64,000 bases of DNA, taken from Halobacillus sp. A5. GTDB taxonomy: Bacteria; Bacillota; Bacilli; Bacillales; Halobacillaceae. The translations under genes were made by a program, and so were the position numbers. Positions 54,525 to 63,540 of this stretch are shown here, piece after piece; position 1 is the first letter of the stretch; each line of letters starts with the position of its first letter. The stretch is taken from positions 124,001 to 188,000 of the forward strand of contig NZ_JAIZEO010000005.1 of NCBI RefSeq assembly GCF_024189315.1, written 5' to 3'. The notes under the pieces were generated by a model. It did not search any database, was not told the DNA's origin, and saw only the letters and a program-made list of their open reading frames with translations.

Positions 54525-54654
54525 AACCCGAGTCCCCCTCAATACTAGTAAAATAGTTTTTATATTGTAATTCCAAATTTATTGTTTCACAAACCTGTAT
54601 TACCTCTCTCCTTAGTTACACCGATTATGTAAGGTCAATAACTTCTTAAGCAAT

Positions 54655-57170
54655 AGTTAGCAATAGGTAAGCGTTTGAGGTTATCTCTGGCTTTTCCCCT
54701 GCTCCACACCGGACGTGCTAGTTTCCCAGCATCCGGCGTTCCATCTAAAGGTATGTACTAAATTATAAGTTCCTATGTTACTCTTCGAGACTGGATGCTT
54801 CGATCCCTTCCACCCCACATACCTTTCGGTATTGATTGATCTTATCTAAGATCAATCGGTTCTGTGGTAATTGTTTAAGATAAACCTTTATTTTCTCTAT
54901 ATCTTTCATATGGATAAGTCGATGAATATCTTTATGAAGAATACGCAGGTTTTGAAACTGATCGCTTCCTCCAAGATTCTTTGGAACATAGTGGTGACAG
55001 TGAACATCTGAAGCGTGTAGATATTCGCCTGTAATTTCGCATCTCCCCATCTTCATACTATACCGGCTAATACGATTATCCAGGTATTCGATACTTCGTT
55101 TCGGTAGAGAAGACTTCATTAAGTGACCGATTTCTTTCTGGATATCCGGGCGGAGACTTTTGTGTATCTGTTCTCTGCCTGTCTTTGTATAAAGCGAAAG
55201 CTTTGGACTGAAGTTCCTCGTATGAAATGTTTTCACATTGCCTATAGGGAACAGATACATACCATTGATATTGAACGTTTTCGTTCCTAAGCTAAAGGTT
55301 TTCTTATAAAAAGGCGGTGGCTGAAAAGGATGTTCTAGCTTTCCAACCGGTCGAAGACGGTTCACTAGAAATGGTTTAAGATCGTAAGCAAGACGTGAGA
55401 ACACAAGATTTACATGAGTCGCTCGCTTAAAGTATTGGTGAAGTCCCAGAACAAAACTATTGTAACGATGAATATTCTCAGCAGAAGGTGAACTTTTCAT
55501 TCTTCGAATGAGTTTCTTCGCTTCCTGTTTGATTTTCTCTCTTTTTGAAGAAATGACCCCAGTATGGGCCACTCGTTTCTTACCCTTTTTATTCGCACGA
55601 ATGGTGAACCCTAAGAACTCTGATTCTCGTTTTCTTAAGTTTACAATTTGGGACTTCTCTGGTGAGATGTCCAACTTCAAACGTTCTTTGAGGTACAGAC
55701 GTACCGCATGGTACCACCTTTGCGCTGTCTTTCCTTCCCGACATAGGATTTTAAAATCATCAGCATACCGGACCAGGTATCCTTGTTTCAAATTCGTTTG
55801 TTTTCTCGCTCGCCTTCTGGCATCATCTGAACTGTAGGCTTTCGTCAGGGGAAATACTTCCCACTGGTCGGCACCCCATTGGTCTAGATCATTTAAGACG
55901 ACATTAGAAAGAAGAGGGGATAAAATTCCACCTTGTGGCGAACCCTTATCGGGTACTCCTTCTCCATCAATCTCCGAAGTGATCATTTTTGAGATACAGG
56001 CTAGTACCTTACGGTCTTGAATACCGATGTTCCAGAGTTGCCTCTTTCATAGACGATGATTTACGTTATCAAAGAAACTCTTAATATCTACATCAACGAC
56101 GTAATGAAGTTGACCGCGATTAATCAAAGATTGTATTCTTGCCATAGCATGATGAGCAGACCGGAGAGGTCTGAATCCGTAGCTATGTTTGAAGAATTGA
56201 GATTCTACAATCGGTTCGAGAACTTGTTTAAAGCATTGTTGGATCACTCGATCCAGGATGCACGGAATCCCAAGGGGTCTCCATTTTCCGTTGTCTTTTT
56301 CAATCCATTCTCTGCGAACTTTCTTCGGGCAATAGTTTCTAAGTTTCGTTCGGACTTCGTTTACCAGATCATTTTCGGAGAGCTCTTTCATGTCATCGAT
56401 AGTTTTCCCATCGGTGCCTGGTGTTTTAGATCCTTTATTGGTTTTTATCATGCGAAAGGCGAGCAGGATGTTTTCTCTCGATATGATGGTTTCATATAGA
56501 TAAGAAAACGTATGTCCCTGACTCGCTTTTTCATAAAGATCCGTAAAGGTCTCCGTCATATTATAATAATCCCAGTTTCGCAGCGTTGACACTGTGGCAT
56601 CCCTCCTTTGGAGTGATGTTCCCACGTTCCTACCCGATCGGTGCCATTCACGTTAGGAAAATAATCGTTTCATACTCTAGACTTGGGGCTATTCCTCCAC
56701 TTCTATTACAGAAGTTTCATCAGTCATTCCCCTACCCTCACAAGGATAAATGCTTTTCAGCATGGCTTTATAGCAACCGTTTCGGGTGACAGCCCTTGAT
56801 TCAACGTTCCTTGCTTTCCAAGTACCATACAACGTAGCTATCATTACTAGAATTAGGTGCTTCCTGTAAGCCTGTGAGCTGGATACCGCCTTGGTTCGGT
56901 ATAGCGTCTTTCAGATGGAGCAGTTTTACTCCACACCACTCACGTCATCGTAAGATGACACGTAAGATTCCTTACGTTCGTAACTTTAGACCCTTACCTT
57001 CGGAAGTTCGTCAGTTCCTATCTCAAAGAACGATTCTCACCTTAACTAGGTTTTAGCCGTCCGACATATCCTCAAGCATACCTTTTCTTTGCAAATGGCT
57101 TTAGCCTTTGTTCTGCCGCCTTCACCTGTGCTTCATACCAAGAGACCTGTCCGTCTCAACGCATGCAGGA
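54655..57170 (-). mobile_element. Group II intron with broken maturase
   Basis: A reverse-transcriptase/HNH ORF is embedded in ribozyme-like flanks. The 3' flank carries a domain V-like hairpin (minus strand: GGAACGCCGGATGCTGGGAA..CTAGCACGTCCGGTGTGG, about 54700-54755) followed by a domain VI-like end CGCTTACCTATTGCTAAC near 54660. The long structured 5' flank, about 580 nt upstream of the ORF, fits domain I. Exact boundaries are estimates; the 5' end near 57155-57170 is uncertain. A cassette repeat lies about 130 bp beyond the 5' end. Confidence 0.75.
54778..56592 (-). pseudogene. Group II intron reverse transcriptase/maturase, interrupted
   Basis: The ORF starts at GTG 56592 (AAAGGAGGG 8 nt upstream) and encodes RT domains 0-4: NKGSKTPGTDGKTIDD, KWRPLGIPCILDRVIQQCF and SYGFRPLRSAHHAMARI. 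It meets an in-frame TGA at 56047-56049, just after DIKSFFDNVNHRL. The same frame continues as QLWNIGIQDRKVLACISKMI, then GSPQGGILSPLLSN, catalytic VRYADDFKIL, the maturase X domain and an HNH nuclease (CEITGEYLHASDVHCHHYVP). Local length change around the stop suggests a small indel as well. As it stands no full enzyme is made. Confidence 0.88.
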
Positions 57171-57296
57171 GTATTAACGGGATGGTTTCGGGAAACCTGG
57201 TTCCTTCATTCCCATCCTTCATTGTATAGTTGAAATTTAAGCCAATAAATTCCCTGCTTTTTCGCGCTGAAAAGCGCTTATAGCAGAACTTGTCGC

Positions 57297-57335
57297 GCGC
57301 CCCCAATACTTGAAGACTTGAATTCAAGACATATC
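57297..57335 (-). repeat. Cassette repeat, partial copy I
   Basis: The minus strand reads ATGTCTTGAATTCAAGTCTT, then CAAGTATTGGGGGC. It joins a GCGC-rich hairpin on the side facing the group II intron. It lies about 30 bp after a remnant ORF. Confidence 0.65.
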
Positions 57336-57364
57336 ACTGAAATATTGCAGCTTCGTTCAGTTAA

Positions 57365-57568
57365 TCACTCGTCTATTGCTTTAACATGAAAGTAGTACTC
57401 ATAGCCAAAATGACAGCAGAGCCATTGACGGGAATAATCTTTATTGGTACAATTAAAATTAATTATTCTTGTTCGTTTAAAAATGAAAGCAAAAGTAACT
57501 AGTAAGTCACTTTCGTCTGGAATGAATATGCAGAGCAATAATAGTAATACATTGTGGATCAGTTCCAC
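57365..57568 (-). pseudogene. Possible remnant of a cassette-type gene
   Basis: This open frame has no ribosome binding site at its 5' end. The last 31 codons look protein-like (NFNCTNKDYSRQWLCCHFGY..EYYFHVKAIDE), and the stop is followed by repeat copy I, as for the true genes of the array. The 5' half overlaps the csp upstream region and looks non-coding. It is probably a decayed gene end; function unknown. Confidence 0.3.
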
Positions 57569-57585
57569 GCAGGAGGTAACATTTT

Positions 57586-57783
57586 ATGTTACAAGGTAAT
57601 GTTAAATGGTTTAACGAAAGTAAAGGTTTTGGGTTTATTGAAGTAGAAGGGCAAGACGATGTATTTGTTCATTTCTCTGCTATTCAAGGCGAAGGTTTCA
57701 AAACATTAGAAGAAAACGAGACAGTTTCCTTTGAAATTGTTGAAGGTAACCGTGGACTCCAAGCTGCTAACGTTCAAAAATAA
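57586..57783 (+). CDS. Cold shock protein (CspA family)
   Basis: This 65-aa OB-fold RNA chaperone is intact. RNP1 KGFGFIEV and RNP2 VFVHFSAI are present, and the acidic composition is typical of bacillar Csp proteins. It binds single-stranded RNA/DNA and assists translation in the cold. CAGGAGGTAAC precedes the ATG. It is on the plus strand, opposite to almost every other gene in this region, with its own terminator. Confidence 0.95.
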   Translation: MLQGNVKWFNESKGFGFIEVEGQDDVFVHFSAIQGEGFKTLEENETVSFEIVEGNRGLQAANVQK

Positions 57784-57795
57784 TAGTTACTAGTT

Positions 57796-57831
57796 AAAAA
57801 AGAGACTTCCGAATTCGGAAGTCTCTTTTTT
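57796..57831 (+). terminator. Terminator of csp
   Basis: AAAAAGAGACTTCCGAATTC begins a perfect palindrome with a long A/T foot, ending in TCTCTTTTTT. Confidence 0.9.
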
Positions 57832-57859
57832 GTATAGATGGGCTTTGGTAAGGTAAGAT

Positions 57860-58048
57860 TTATCGAGATTGCGTAATTACAAGTAGATCTATATCAGATA
57901 CGCCTTCAATCCCGAAACCACGTGGTAAGTATCCTCTTAAATAAACACTGTGAACCTTTGAAGGGAAAGATTTAATTAAAGTTGCTAGAATAGAATCAAT
58001 AGCCTGTTTATATTTGCCCCCTATTTTATCTAATCTCGATTCATTCAC
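57860..58048 (-). pseudogene. N-terminal fragment of a nucleotidyltransferase
   Basis: Sixty-two codons from GTG 58048 encode a helix followed by the beta-polymerase-type nucleotidyltransferase core VYLRGYLPRGFGIEGVSDID, with the DxD pair. Translation then stops at SR, where homologues run on for 100-200 more residues. The usual GS of the GSxxRG motif is GY here. It is a truncated gene in the cassette region. Confidence 0.7.
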
Positions 58049-58149
58049 AATTATTCCTCAATCACTGATAGAACACATAAAACCAACTTCTTTTATATCT
58101 GTCATTTACTCCCTCGTTTCAATCTAAAATTTGTGTTGGCATTGAAAAA

Positions 58150-58211
58150 AGAGTCTTCCAAAGTGTTTTTAGAAATAAGCCTCCTTTACTTGAAGGCTTG
58201 ATTTCAAGGTA
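58150..58211 (-). repeat. Cassette repeat, copy K
   Basis: The minus strand reads TACCTTGAAATCAAGCCTTC, then AAGTAAAGGAGGCTTATTTC and, at the far side, GGAAGACTC. Both arms are recognisable though worn. It lies 88 bp after the stop of the CPBP protease gene. Confidence 0.6.
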
Positions 58212-58298
58212 ATTTGTTCAAAACGTAATTAGCCCAACTCACTTTTCCTAACAAATTTAAAGGATGACTTTATTCCAACATTATAACGGACATACACT

Positions 58299-59075
58299 TT
58301 AGGAGAAAAGTATAAAGATCACATGAGTAGCCATATGCGCAATCATTGCAGCCTCAAGACCCTTGCGCCAATAAAGCCAACCATAGATAACACCACCAAA
58401 CCCATTTAAAAAAATCATTCGGGCAATTATAGTTGGAGTCATGTCTGTAGCTGCGGCCGTGGCTCCATAATGACCTAATCCAAAGAGCAGAGCAGATAGG
58501 ATAATACCAGTCCATATAATAACTGAAGTTGGTTGATTTTTACTACGTTGAAAGATCTTCCACATGATAAAGACTAATAAAGTCATCACACCCCACCGAA
58601 GCATTAGTTCTTCAGCTATCCCTCCATACAAGAGCCGTGTAGCGAGGTCAAAGAAATTAAAAGCCGCCTCATCATCTGATATGTGCAGGACTTCTGGAAG
58701 GAAGGGCTGAAGTAAGAAATCTACAGCTACAATGATGACACCACCAATCCCCCCTAAAAGTGCGGAAATCTTAAAGATAGCTCCTAATCGACTTAACAAA
58801 GGCGTGCCATATCGATCTTTTTCATAGATCACAGAATAAAATCCTGTTCTCTCAGCTAAAAAATGACCAATAAGCAAGCCGGCGATAATAAATAGCAGAG
58901 GGTTAATTAGAGACAGAACAGCGATTATTTCAATTGGAAGTTCTAAGGGAACACTGAGCTCCTCCAGCTGCTGGGGAATCAGTTCTATGTGCATTGGCAG
59001 CAAGGAAAAGACTGCAATCACACCAACTAACAGAAAAAATATAAAAGAGCGCCATGGTTTTCTAGATTGCTGCAT
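58299..59075 (-). CDS. CPBP-family intramembrane metalloprotease
   Basis: This 258-aa membrane protein has about seven to eight helices and is an Abi/CAAX-type glutamic protease. Motif 1 is GGIAEELMLRWG (EExxxR), motif 2 LLFGLGHYGA (FxxxH-like) and motif 3 MIAHMATHV. Members process prenylated or membrane peptides or give bacteriocin self-immunity; the role here is unknown. It is a single-gene unit 69 bp after the GntR/DUF5808 operon, with repeat copy K on its 3' side. Confidence 0.85.
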   Translation of the reverse strand: MQQSRKPWRSFIFFLLVGVIAVFSLLPMHIELIPQQLEELSVPLELPIEIIAVLSLINPLLFIIAGLLIGHFLAERTGFYSVIYEKDRYGTPLLSRLGAIFKISALLGGIGGVIIVAVDFLLQPFLPEVLHISDDEAAFNFFDLATRLLYGGIAEELMLRWGVMTLLVFIMWKIFQRSKNQPTSVIIWTGIILSALLFGLGHYGATAAATDMTPTIIARMIFLNGFGGVIYGWLYWRKGLEAAMIAHMATHVIFILFS

Positions 59076-59144
59076 GTTTTCACCTCATTATATGTCTACT
59101 TATTAGTCCAATCATGACTGGGCTAATCAAAGGGAAGATTTTCT

Positions 59145-60257
59145 CTACAACGTAAGGAGGATTGGGATACCCACTGCTGTCGCAATAAGTCCGATTAATA
59201 ACAGCCATGCTATGGGCCTTGCAAAATTTATCGTCCAGCCAATACCAAAGCGTTTTTCCAAAAATATCGCCGGGTCTTTAGGATTAAAGTAAATTTGACC
59301 GAGCTTCCAGTGGATATCGTCATCTCGATCAACGGAATCCAATTGCTCTACTCCAGCCGTTTGAATGCGGCTCCCTCCCTGACCTGTTGAAAATGATAGT
59401 GCAAGCGCAGCAATCAGAATAATCCCGCTGCATACTAAGCTCACAATGGGAACCATATGTTGATTTGCCGGATAAAAATAGCTCCATTGCATAAATGAAA
59501 ACATTATCGTTAAAAGAGTTGAAGTGAAAAGGAGAAAGAGAGACCATCTTCTCCGAAACAATGTGACCTGTTGAAAGGACCGTTCAGGAGCCTCTGCATT
59601 CAGCTGCTGCTTTGACTTAGCAATAATCGTATTGATAAAGATAAACAGCAGGATGAGATACGACTGCATGATTGGAAGGAGAAAGGCAGTACGATAGCTT
59701 TTCTCAACAGAATCGGTCACTACTCCCGCAAAGTTTATTTGCATCGACAGGACATTCGGCAGCCGGTCATAAAATAGCGAAGTAAGCAAAGTGGTTAGAA
59801 TCGCAATTGTAAATGGAATACCATACCAAAGATTTGAGTAGTTAAGCCTCTGTGCACGAAAATCTGTGCGCACTAGAACCTTCTGTGTCTTGTCTTGCGT
59901 CCAATTAGACTCTTTTTTTATTCGCTTCATTTCGTTATGAAATTTCAAATAGACGAGAAATGAAAGAACGATTAGAAGCATAATGAAGGTGGCAAATACT
60001 TTACTTAAGGTTTCTTCATTTGCAGTCATTATTGATCCAGCCCAAATGAATCCGCCTACTGAAACAACAGTCAGAAGAAGCATGGAACGGACATAACGTT
60101 TCCTGATCATTTGTAATGGCTCCGTATCATAGACCATTTCAGGAATGGATACCCCAAAACTTTCCGTCTTCCGTGTTAAATACGGAAGACAAGTTAAGAT
60201 AAGTGCAACAGGTAACAAGACAATAGATAAAATAACAATGAGTGTATTGATGGTCAT
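59145..60257 (-). CDS. DUF1648/DUF5808-type membrane protein
   Basis: This 370-aa protein has about eight to nine membrane helices. The N-terminal part resembles DUF1648 regions (LPNVLSMQINFAGVVTDSVEKS). The C-terminal block KLGQIYFNPKDPAIFLEKRFG followed by IGWTINFARP is the DUF5808 signature. Function unknown; this family is commonly paired with YtrA-type GntR regulators, as here, in envelope or stress operons. It overlaps the regulator gene by 4 nt (ATGA). Confidence 0.82.
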   Translation of the reverse strand: MTINTLIVILSIVLLPVALILTCLPYLTRKTESFGVSIPEMVYDTEPLQMIRKRYVRSMLLLTVVSVGGFIWAGSIMTANEETLSKVFATFIMLLIVLSFLVYLKFHNEMKRIKKESNWTQDKTQKVLVRTDFRAQRLNYSNLWYGIPFTIAILTTLLTSLFYDRLPNVLSMQINFAGVVTDSVEKSYRTAFLLPIMQSYLILLFIFINTIIAKSKQQLNAEAPERSFQQVTLFRRRWSLFLLFTSTLLTIMFSFMQWSYFYPANQHMVPIVSLVCSGIILIAALALSFSTGQGGSRIQTAGVEQLDSVDRDDDIHWKLGQIYFNPKDPAIFLEKRFGIGWTINFARPIAWLLLIGLIATAVGIPILLTL

Positions 60258-60649
60258 TTAATATCCTCCTCTCTTTGAAATTCTTTTAGTACTTCTTGAT
60301 ATAAATCTGCAATGGATTCATGTGATAGGTCTTTACAAAGGCCCTCCGCTATAATCGGGCGCAGCGTTTGTTTCAGCGTTTCCTTATACTCGCTATCTGC
60401 TTTTGGTACTCCCTCTGGATGAATAACCACTCCCTTTTGCCGATGAATCAGAATATAACCTTCCTGTTTCAACTGCTGATAGGCCTTATTCACTGTATGC
60501 AAGTTGATACCAATGTCTGATGCTAACGAGCGAACAGACGGAAGCGGTTCGTTAGGGCGCAGCTCTCTTTTAGCAATGCCGATAATGATTTGCTTCACAA
60601 TTTGCGAATAAATCGGATCCTTTGATTCAAAATCAAGTGAAAAGAGCAA
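60254..60649 (-). CDS. YtrA-subfamily GntR regulator
   Basis: This 131-aa repressor-type protein has an N-terminal winged helix (about 10-75: IYSQIVKQIIIGIAKRELRPNE..LPSVRSLASDIGINLHTVNKAYQQL) and a short C-terminal helical tail, as in the YtrA group that lacks a ligand domain. It is co-translated with the downstream membrane protein gene. A near-perfect inverted repeat overlapping the promoter makes autorepression likely. Confidence 0.9.
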   Translation of the reverse strand: MLFSLDFESKDPIYSQIVKQIIIGIAKRELRPNEPLPSVRSLASDIGINLHTVNKAYQQLKQEGYILIHRQKGVVIHPEGVPKADSEYKETLKQTLRPIIAEGLCKDLSHESIADLYQEVLKEFQREEDIK

Positions 60650-60667
60650 ATGAGGTAACCTCCTCTC

Positions 60668-60719
60668 TTTATGTTCTAGCTGTTATATTTATAGTATAAC
60701 AGTTAGAACATAAAGTCAA
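60668..60719 (-). promoter_or_regulatory. Promoter and operator of the GntR operon
   Basis: Arms of 20 bp (60668-60687 and 60695-60714; TTTATGTTCTAgCTGTTATA) with one mismatch flank a 7-bp spacer. Overlapping it on the minus strand are TTGACT (60714-60719), 17 bp and TACTAT (60691-60696). The operator therefore covers the core promoter. Confidence 0.85.
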
Positions 60720-60780
60720 CGGTATTGATTTTGAATGGGCGTTTCATTTTCCACTTTAGATCCACCCGAAGTTATTTCAC

Positions 60781-60817
60781 TATTGCCCCATTATCTTGAA
60801 GATTTGAATTCAAGATA
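60781..60817 (-). repeat. Cassette repeat, copy H
   Basis: The minus strand reads TATCTTGAATTCAAATCTTC, then AAGATAATGGGGCAATA. Only the promoter-distal arm and the GGGGCAAT core are kept. It lies 47 bp after the stop of the frameshifted nucleotidyltransferase gene. Confidence 0.7.
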
Positions 60818-60863
60818 GTATCTACTTGCCATAACTTCTACTACATTTAGCTGATTATTAATT

Positions 60864-61623
60864 TCAGTCAGAAAATATTTCCATCATTAATTTAAAAAAA
60901 GGAATGGTTTGATTATCTTTTTCAAACTGTTGCTGTATCCAGTTAATTTCTAACTTTAAGAGAGACGATATTTTCTTAACTGCAATTTTATGATTGGAAG
61001 GTGTGGTGTACTCATAAATCTCTTGAATTTTATTTTGCTTTTCCAGTGGTAAGTATAGTTTTTAACCCCAGCTGAGATCGGTCTTTAGCATATCTATATA
61101 GTATGATACTAGATAAACTCCTCATTACATGGCGCAGCATCTCAGGAGCCCATGTGGGATTTCCTCGTTCCATTGCTTTTTTATATTGAAACAGGAACCA
61201 AGCAACGTCTGTTACATGATCCTTAAATTCATCTTCTGAAAGAGTAAGTTTTTGGTTGGACTTATAGGAGTTCATTAGATTATTTGGATCGTAAAGGACG
61301 GTAAAGTAATCATTATTTTGAAATGTCTTTTCTGTTACTGTAAATAGGTCTACATGAAGCCAATCCTCATATATAGCTATAACTTGTGGTGCTATAATGA
61401 AAATATCATCATAGAAGACTATTTCTTTGTATGCTTTAAGGTGACTCAATCGACGAGATAGAAATGGTTCTACCTCTTCTTCATCTATTAGACAATATAA
61501 ATCTATATCTGAATGTTGGTCATGTTCATTTCTGCCCATAGATCCTTTTAAAAATATGCTTCGAACACTATAGTCTTCTTTTAAGCTATCTACTAACTTT
61601 TTAACAGCTTTTTCTTGACGCAT
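60864..61623 (-). pseudogene. Nucleotidyltransferase (aminoglycoside-type), frameshifted near C-terminus
   Basis: ATG 61623 follows GAGGTG. The N-terminal nucleotidyltransferase core is intact: SIFLKGSMGRNEHDQHSDIDLYC carries GSxxRxE..DxD, followed by DWLHVDLFTV. At about 61060 the frame shifts: one frame ends at GKAK (61030). The other continues convincingly as YLPLEKQNKIQEIYEYTTPS, then KKISSLLKLEINWIQQQFEK, to a stop at 60864. The gene is probably impaired, or the product is truncated. The substrate (aminoglycoside or other small molecule) is unknown. Confidence 0.78.
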
Positions 61624-61742
61624 GATTATCACCTCAAAATTAATAAAGATAAATATTTCGCCATCATATCGTTTCTTTACATAATTTTCAATACTTTTTA
61701 AAAATTGAACTATTTCCTTGTATCTAAATCTTCCACAATATT

Positions 61743-61816
61743 CTCAGTCCATAAAAAAGGCAATTACTCGTATTGAATAATCGCCCCCGATTGTTTAAGA
61801 CTCGAATTTGAGATAT
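61743..61816 (-). repeat. Cassette repeat, copy E
   Basis: The minus strand reads ATATCTCAAATTCGAGTCTT, then CGGGGGCGATTATTC..GAGTAATTGCC and TTTTTT, GGACTGAG. Arm, hairpin and T-run are all present. It lies 50 bp after the stop of the next small membrane protein gene. Confidence 0.75.
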
Positions 61817-61865
61817 TTATTTGGAAATGAATCACCATTTCTTTATTAACTGATACTATTATCTA

Positions 61866-62072
61866 TTACGAATAATAACCAATTACGTTTAAAAGGGAGA
61901 CTCCTATACCAGTAATAACGATGCCAGTTATAGTCGTAATAAGAACTGTCTTAAAATTCCTTGTCTCCACCCATATAGTAACACCTAGAATGATAGTAAA
62001 AAGAATACCAAAAAATAATGAAGCAAATGGATTAGTTGGAGTTATCCAATCAAACCAACTTATAAAATTCAT
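61866..62072 (-). CDS. 68-aa two-helix membrane protein
   Basis: ATG 62072 follows GGAGG (the frame from 62087 starts on the ribosome binding site itself). Helices are at about 13-35 and 42-63 (FFGILFTIILGVTIWV, VLITTITGIVITGIGV). No family is recognised. It is one of five small membrane protein genes in a row, each followed by a cassette repeat. Confidence 0.65.
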   Translation of the reverse strand: MNFISWFDWITPTNPFASLFFGILFTIILGVTIWVETRNFKTVLITTITGIVITGIGVSLLNVIGYYS

Positions 62073-62178
62073 TATCAATTCCTCCATTCAGGATTTTGTA
62101 TTATATTTTATACGAATAACTTGAAACAAGGTTACTACTTTCTTTTAGGCAGAAATTTTTAACCGGTCACCTTATACA

Positions 62179-62240
62179 GGAAAGCCCCCGTTAGCGTAAG
62201 ACTCGAACCCGAGATACTGTGGAGTTGACCTTCAACTAAC
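62179..62240 (-). repeat. Cassette repeat, copy G
   Basis: The minus strand reads GTTAGTTGAAGGTC, then GTATCTCGGGTTCGAGTCTT, then ACGCTAACGGGGGCTTTCC. Its arm is GC-richer than the others. The GTTAGTTGAAG and CTAACGGGGGC motifs are shared with copy A. Confidence 0.7.
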
Positions 62241-62278
62241 TCACCCAATAGCTTAATAACTTTTATTTTCTTGCAGTA

Positions 62279-62473
62279 TTACCTTGTCTTCTCTTTTCTC
62301 TCTTTCCAATGACTGACAATAAGGCTTGCGGAGAAAATTAACAATAGCAACATAAAAATTGGGGAGATTAGTGATATTATTCCTGCTTGATTGCTAATGT
62401 CACTAAAAAGTTCGAACAAAAAATAGGGCATTAACAGTATGCTTATTACAAATATAAGAACTTCAACTTTCAC
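62279..62473 (-). CDS. 64-aa two-helix membrane protein
   Basis: GTG start with GGAGGT 7 nt upstream. Helices are at about 4-24 and 30-53 (LIFVISILLMPYFLFELF, IISLISPIFMLLLLIFSASLIV), with a basic tail HWKERKEKTR. Function unknown. Confidence 0.65.
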   Translation of the reverse strand: MKVEVLIFVISILLMPYFLFELFSDISNQAGIISLISPIFMLLLLIFSASLIVSHWKERKEKTR

Positions 62474-62651
62474 CTTTCATACCTCCATTTCAAATTTCAC
62501 TTTAAATTGTATCCATTCTCGGATAGGAAAGTAAATTGTTTCACTAACCTGCTTCGTCGGTTTAACCCCTTCAATTCTGTAAGTATTTTAACTATATCAT
62601 TATTAATCCAAATAATACCAGAAAAGAAGCGAGGTACTCATTATTTGTATT

Positions 62652-62757
62652 TATCTCGAATTCTAGTCTTCAACTAATGCTGCCCAAAACATTAAGAAGA
62701 GGGCAATTCTTCTGTTTCAGAATTGCCCCAAAATCTTGAAGACTCAGTTTCAAATTT
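62652..62757 (-). repeat. Cassette repeat, full copy B (106 bp)
   Basis: This is a complete element. The minus-strand order is TTTGAAACTGAGTCTTCAAG, then TTGGGGCAATTCTGAAACAG, AAGAATTGCCC, TTCTTAATGTTTTGGGCAGC and TAGTTGAAGACTAGAATTCG. The two outer arms are inverted copies. The central 50 bp is almost identical to copy A, suggesting recent duplication. It lies 28 bp after the stop of the next gene. Confidence 0.85.
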
Positions 62758-62784
62758 ACTAAACTGCTCTTTCTCTAATTAGCT

Positions 62785-62991
62785 CTAGGTGATTCTATAA
62801 TAAAAGAACACACATAGTGCATAAGAAGGGGCAGCCAAACAAATAAAAGTTAATCCAGATTTTATTTCTTCAATAGTATATAGGTGAGAATAAAATAAAA
62901 AATATAGTAGCCAAGAAATCAACGCTATGGATGCTATTAAATAATGAAATACTTTGTCTTTTTTTCTATAATCCATTTCATCACTCAACAT
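62785..62991 (-). CDS. 68-aa two-helix membrane protein
   Basis: ATG with GAAAGGG upstream. A basic N-terminus (DYRKKDKVFH) precedes helices at about 17-35 and 47-65 (YLIASIALISWLLYFLFY, LTFICLAAPSYALCVFFYY). Function unknown. It is followed by full repeat copy B. Confidence 0.65.
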   Translation of the reverse strand: MLSDEMDYRKKDKVFHYLIASIALISWLLYFLFYSHLYTIEEIKSGLTFICLAAPSYALCVFFYYRIT

Positions 62992-63061
62992 AAAGTCCCT
63001 TTCAATGGTATTTTAAAAAACAATATAACTTATGTACGAGATAAAACGATTTTAGTTTCAC

Positions 63062-63145
63062 TATCTCGAAACTGAGTCTTCAACTAACTGCCCAAAACAT
63101 TAAGAAGGGGGCAATTCTTCTGTTTCAGAATTGCCCCCGTTAGCA
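63062..63145 (-). repeat. Cassette repeat, copy A (84 bp)
   Basis: A perfect 12-bp inner stem GGGGGCAATTCT (63107-63118 with 63127-63138) has an 8-nt loop. The distal arm GACTCAGTTTCGAGATA is on the minus strand, with CTAACGGGGG and GGGCAGTTAGTTGAAG at the two sides. It begins 21 bp after the stop of the upstream gene. Confidence 0.85.
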
Positions 63146-63165
63146 CAAAAATGAATACTGTGTCA

Positions 63166-63540
63166 CTACGACTGAATTAAGAAGAAGATTGCAACAGCAA
63201 TAAGCATTGGTGTTAACATACTTTTAACTTTATTTTTTCTCCACATATCCACTGTAATTGTAATACCTGCTATGATCATTAAGAAAATTCCAGGTAACTT
63301 TATGATATTTAGTGTCAGTAGATTTCCAATAGAAGCGAAAAAATAACCCATTACAAGTGAGCCGATAGTGAACACAAAATGTGGCGACTTAAAATCCTTC
63401 TTTGCAGAGTTTCTATCATCTGAATCCATTTTTAAATAAGTTCTAACAACCATAAAAGTTGGTATTCCCCACATAATAAGGAAAGTAACCAATGAATCAG
63501 TATCTATGTTCAAATACAGGCCCCCCATACCTAACTTCAT
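63166..63540 (-). CDS. 124-aa membrane protein
   Basis: It has about four helices (about 17-34, 55-73, 78-97, 106-122; GSLVMGYFFASIGNLLTL, IFLMIIAGITITVDMW). No family is recognised. The start is uncertain: ATG 63540 lies directly at repeat copy F with a weak ribosome binding site; TTG 63513 follows GGGGGG. Function unknown. Confidence 0.65.
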   Translation of the reverse strand: MKLGMGGLYLNIDTDSLVTFLIMWGIPTFMVVRTYLKMDSDDRNSAKKDFKSPHFVFTIGSLVMGYFFASIGNLLTLNIIKLPGIFLMIIAGITITVDMWRKNKVKSMLTPMLIAVAIFFLIQS

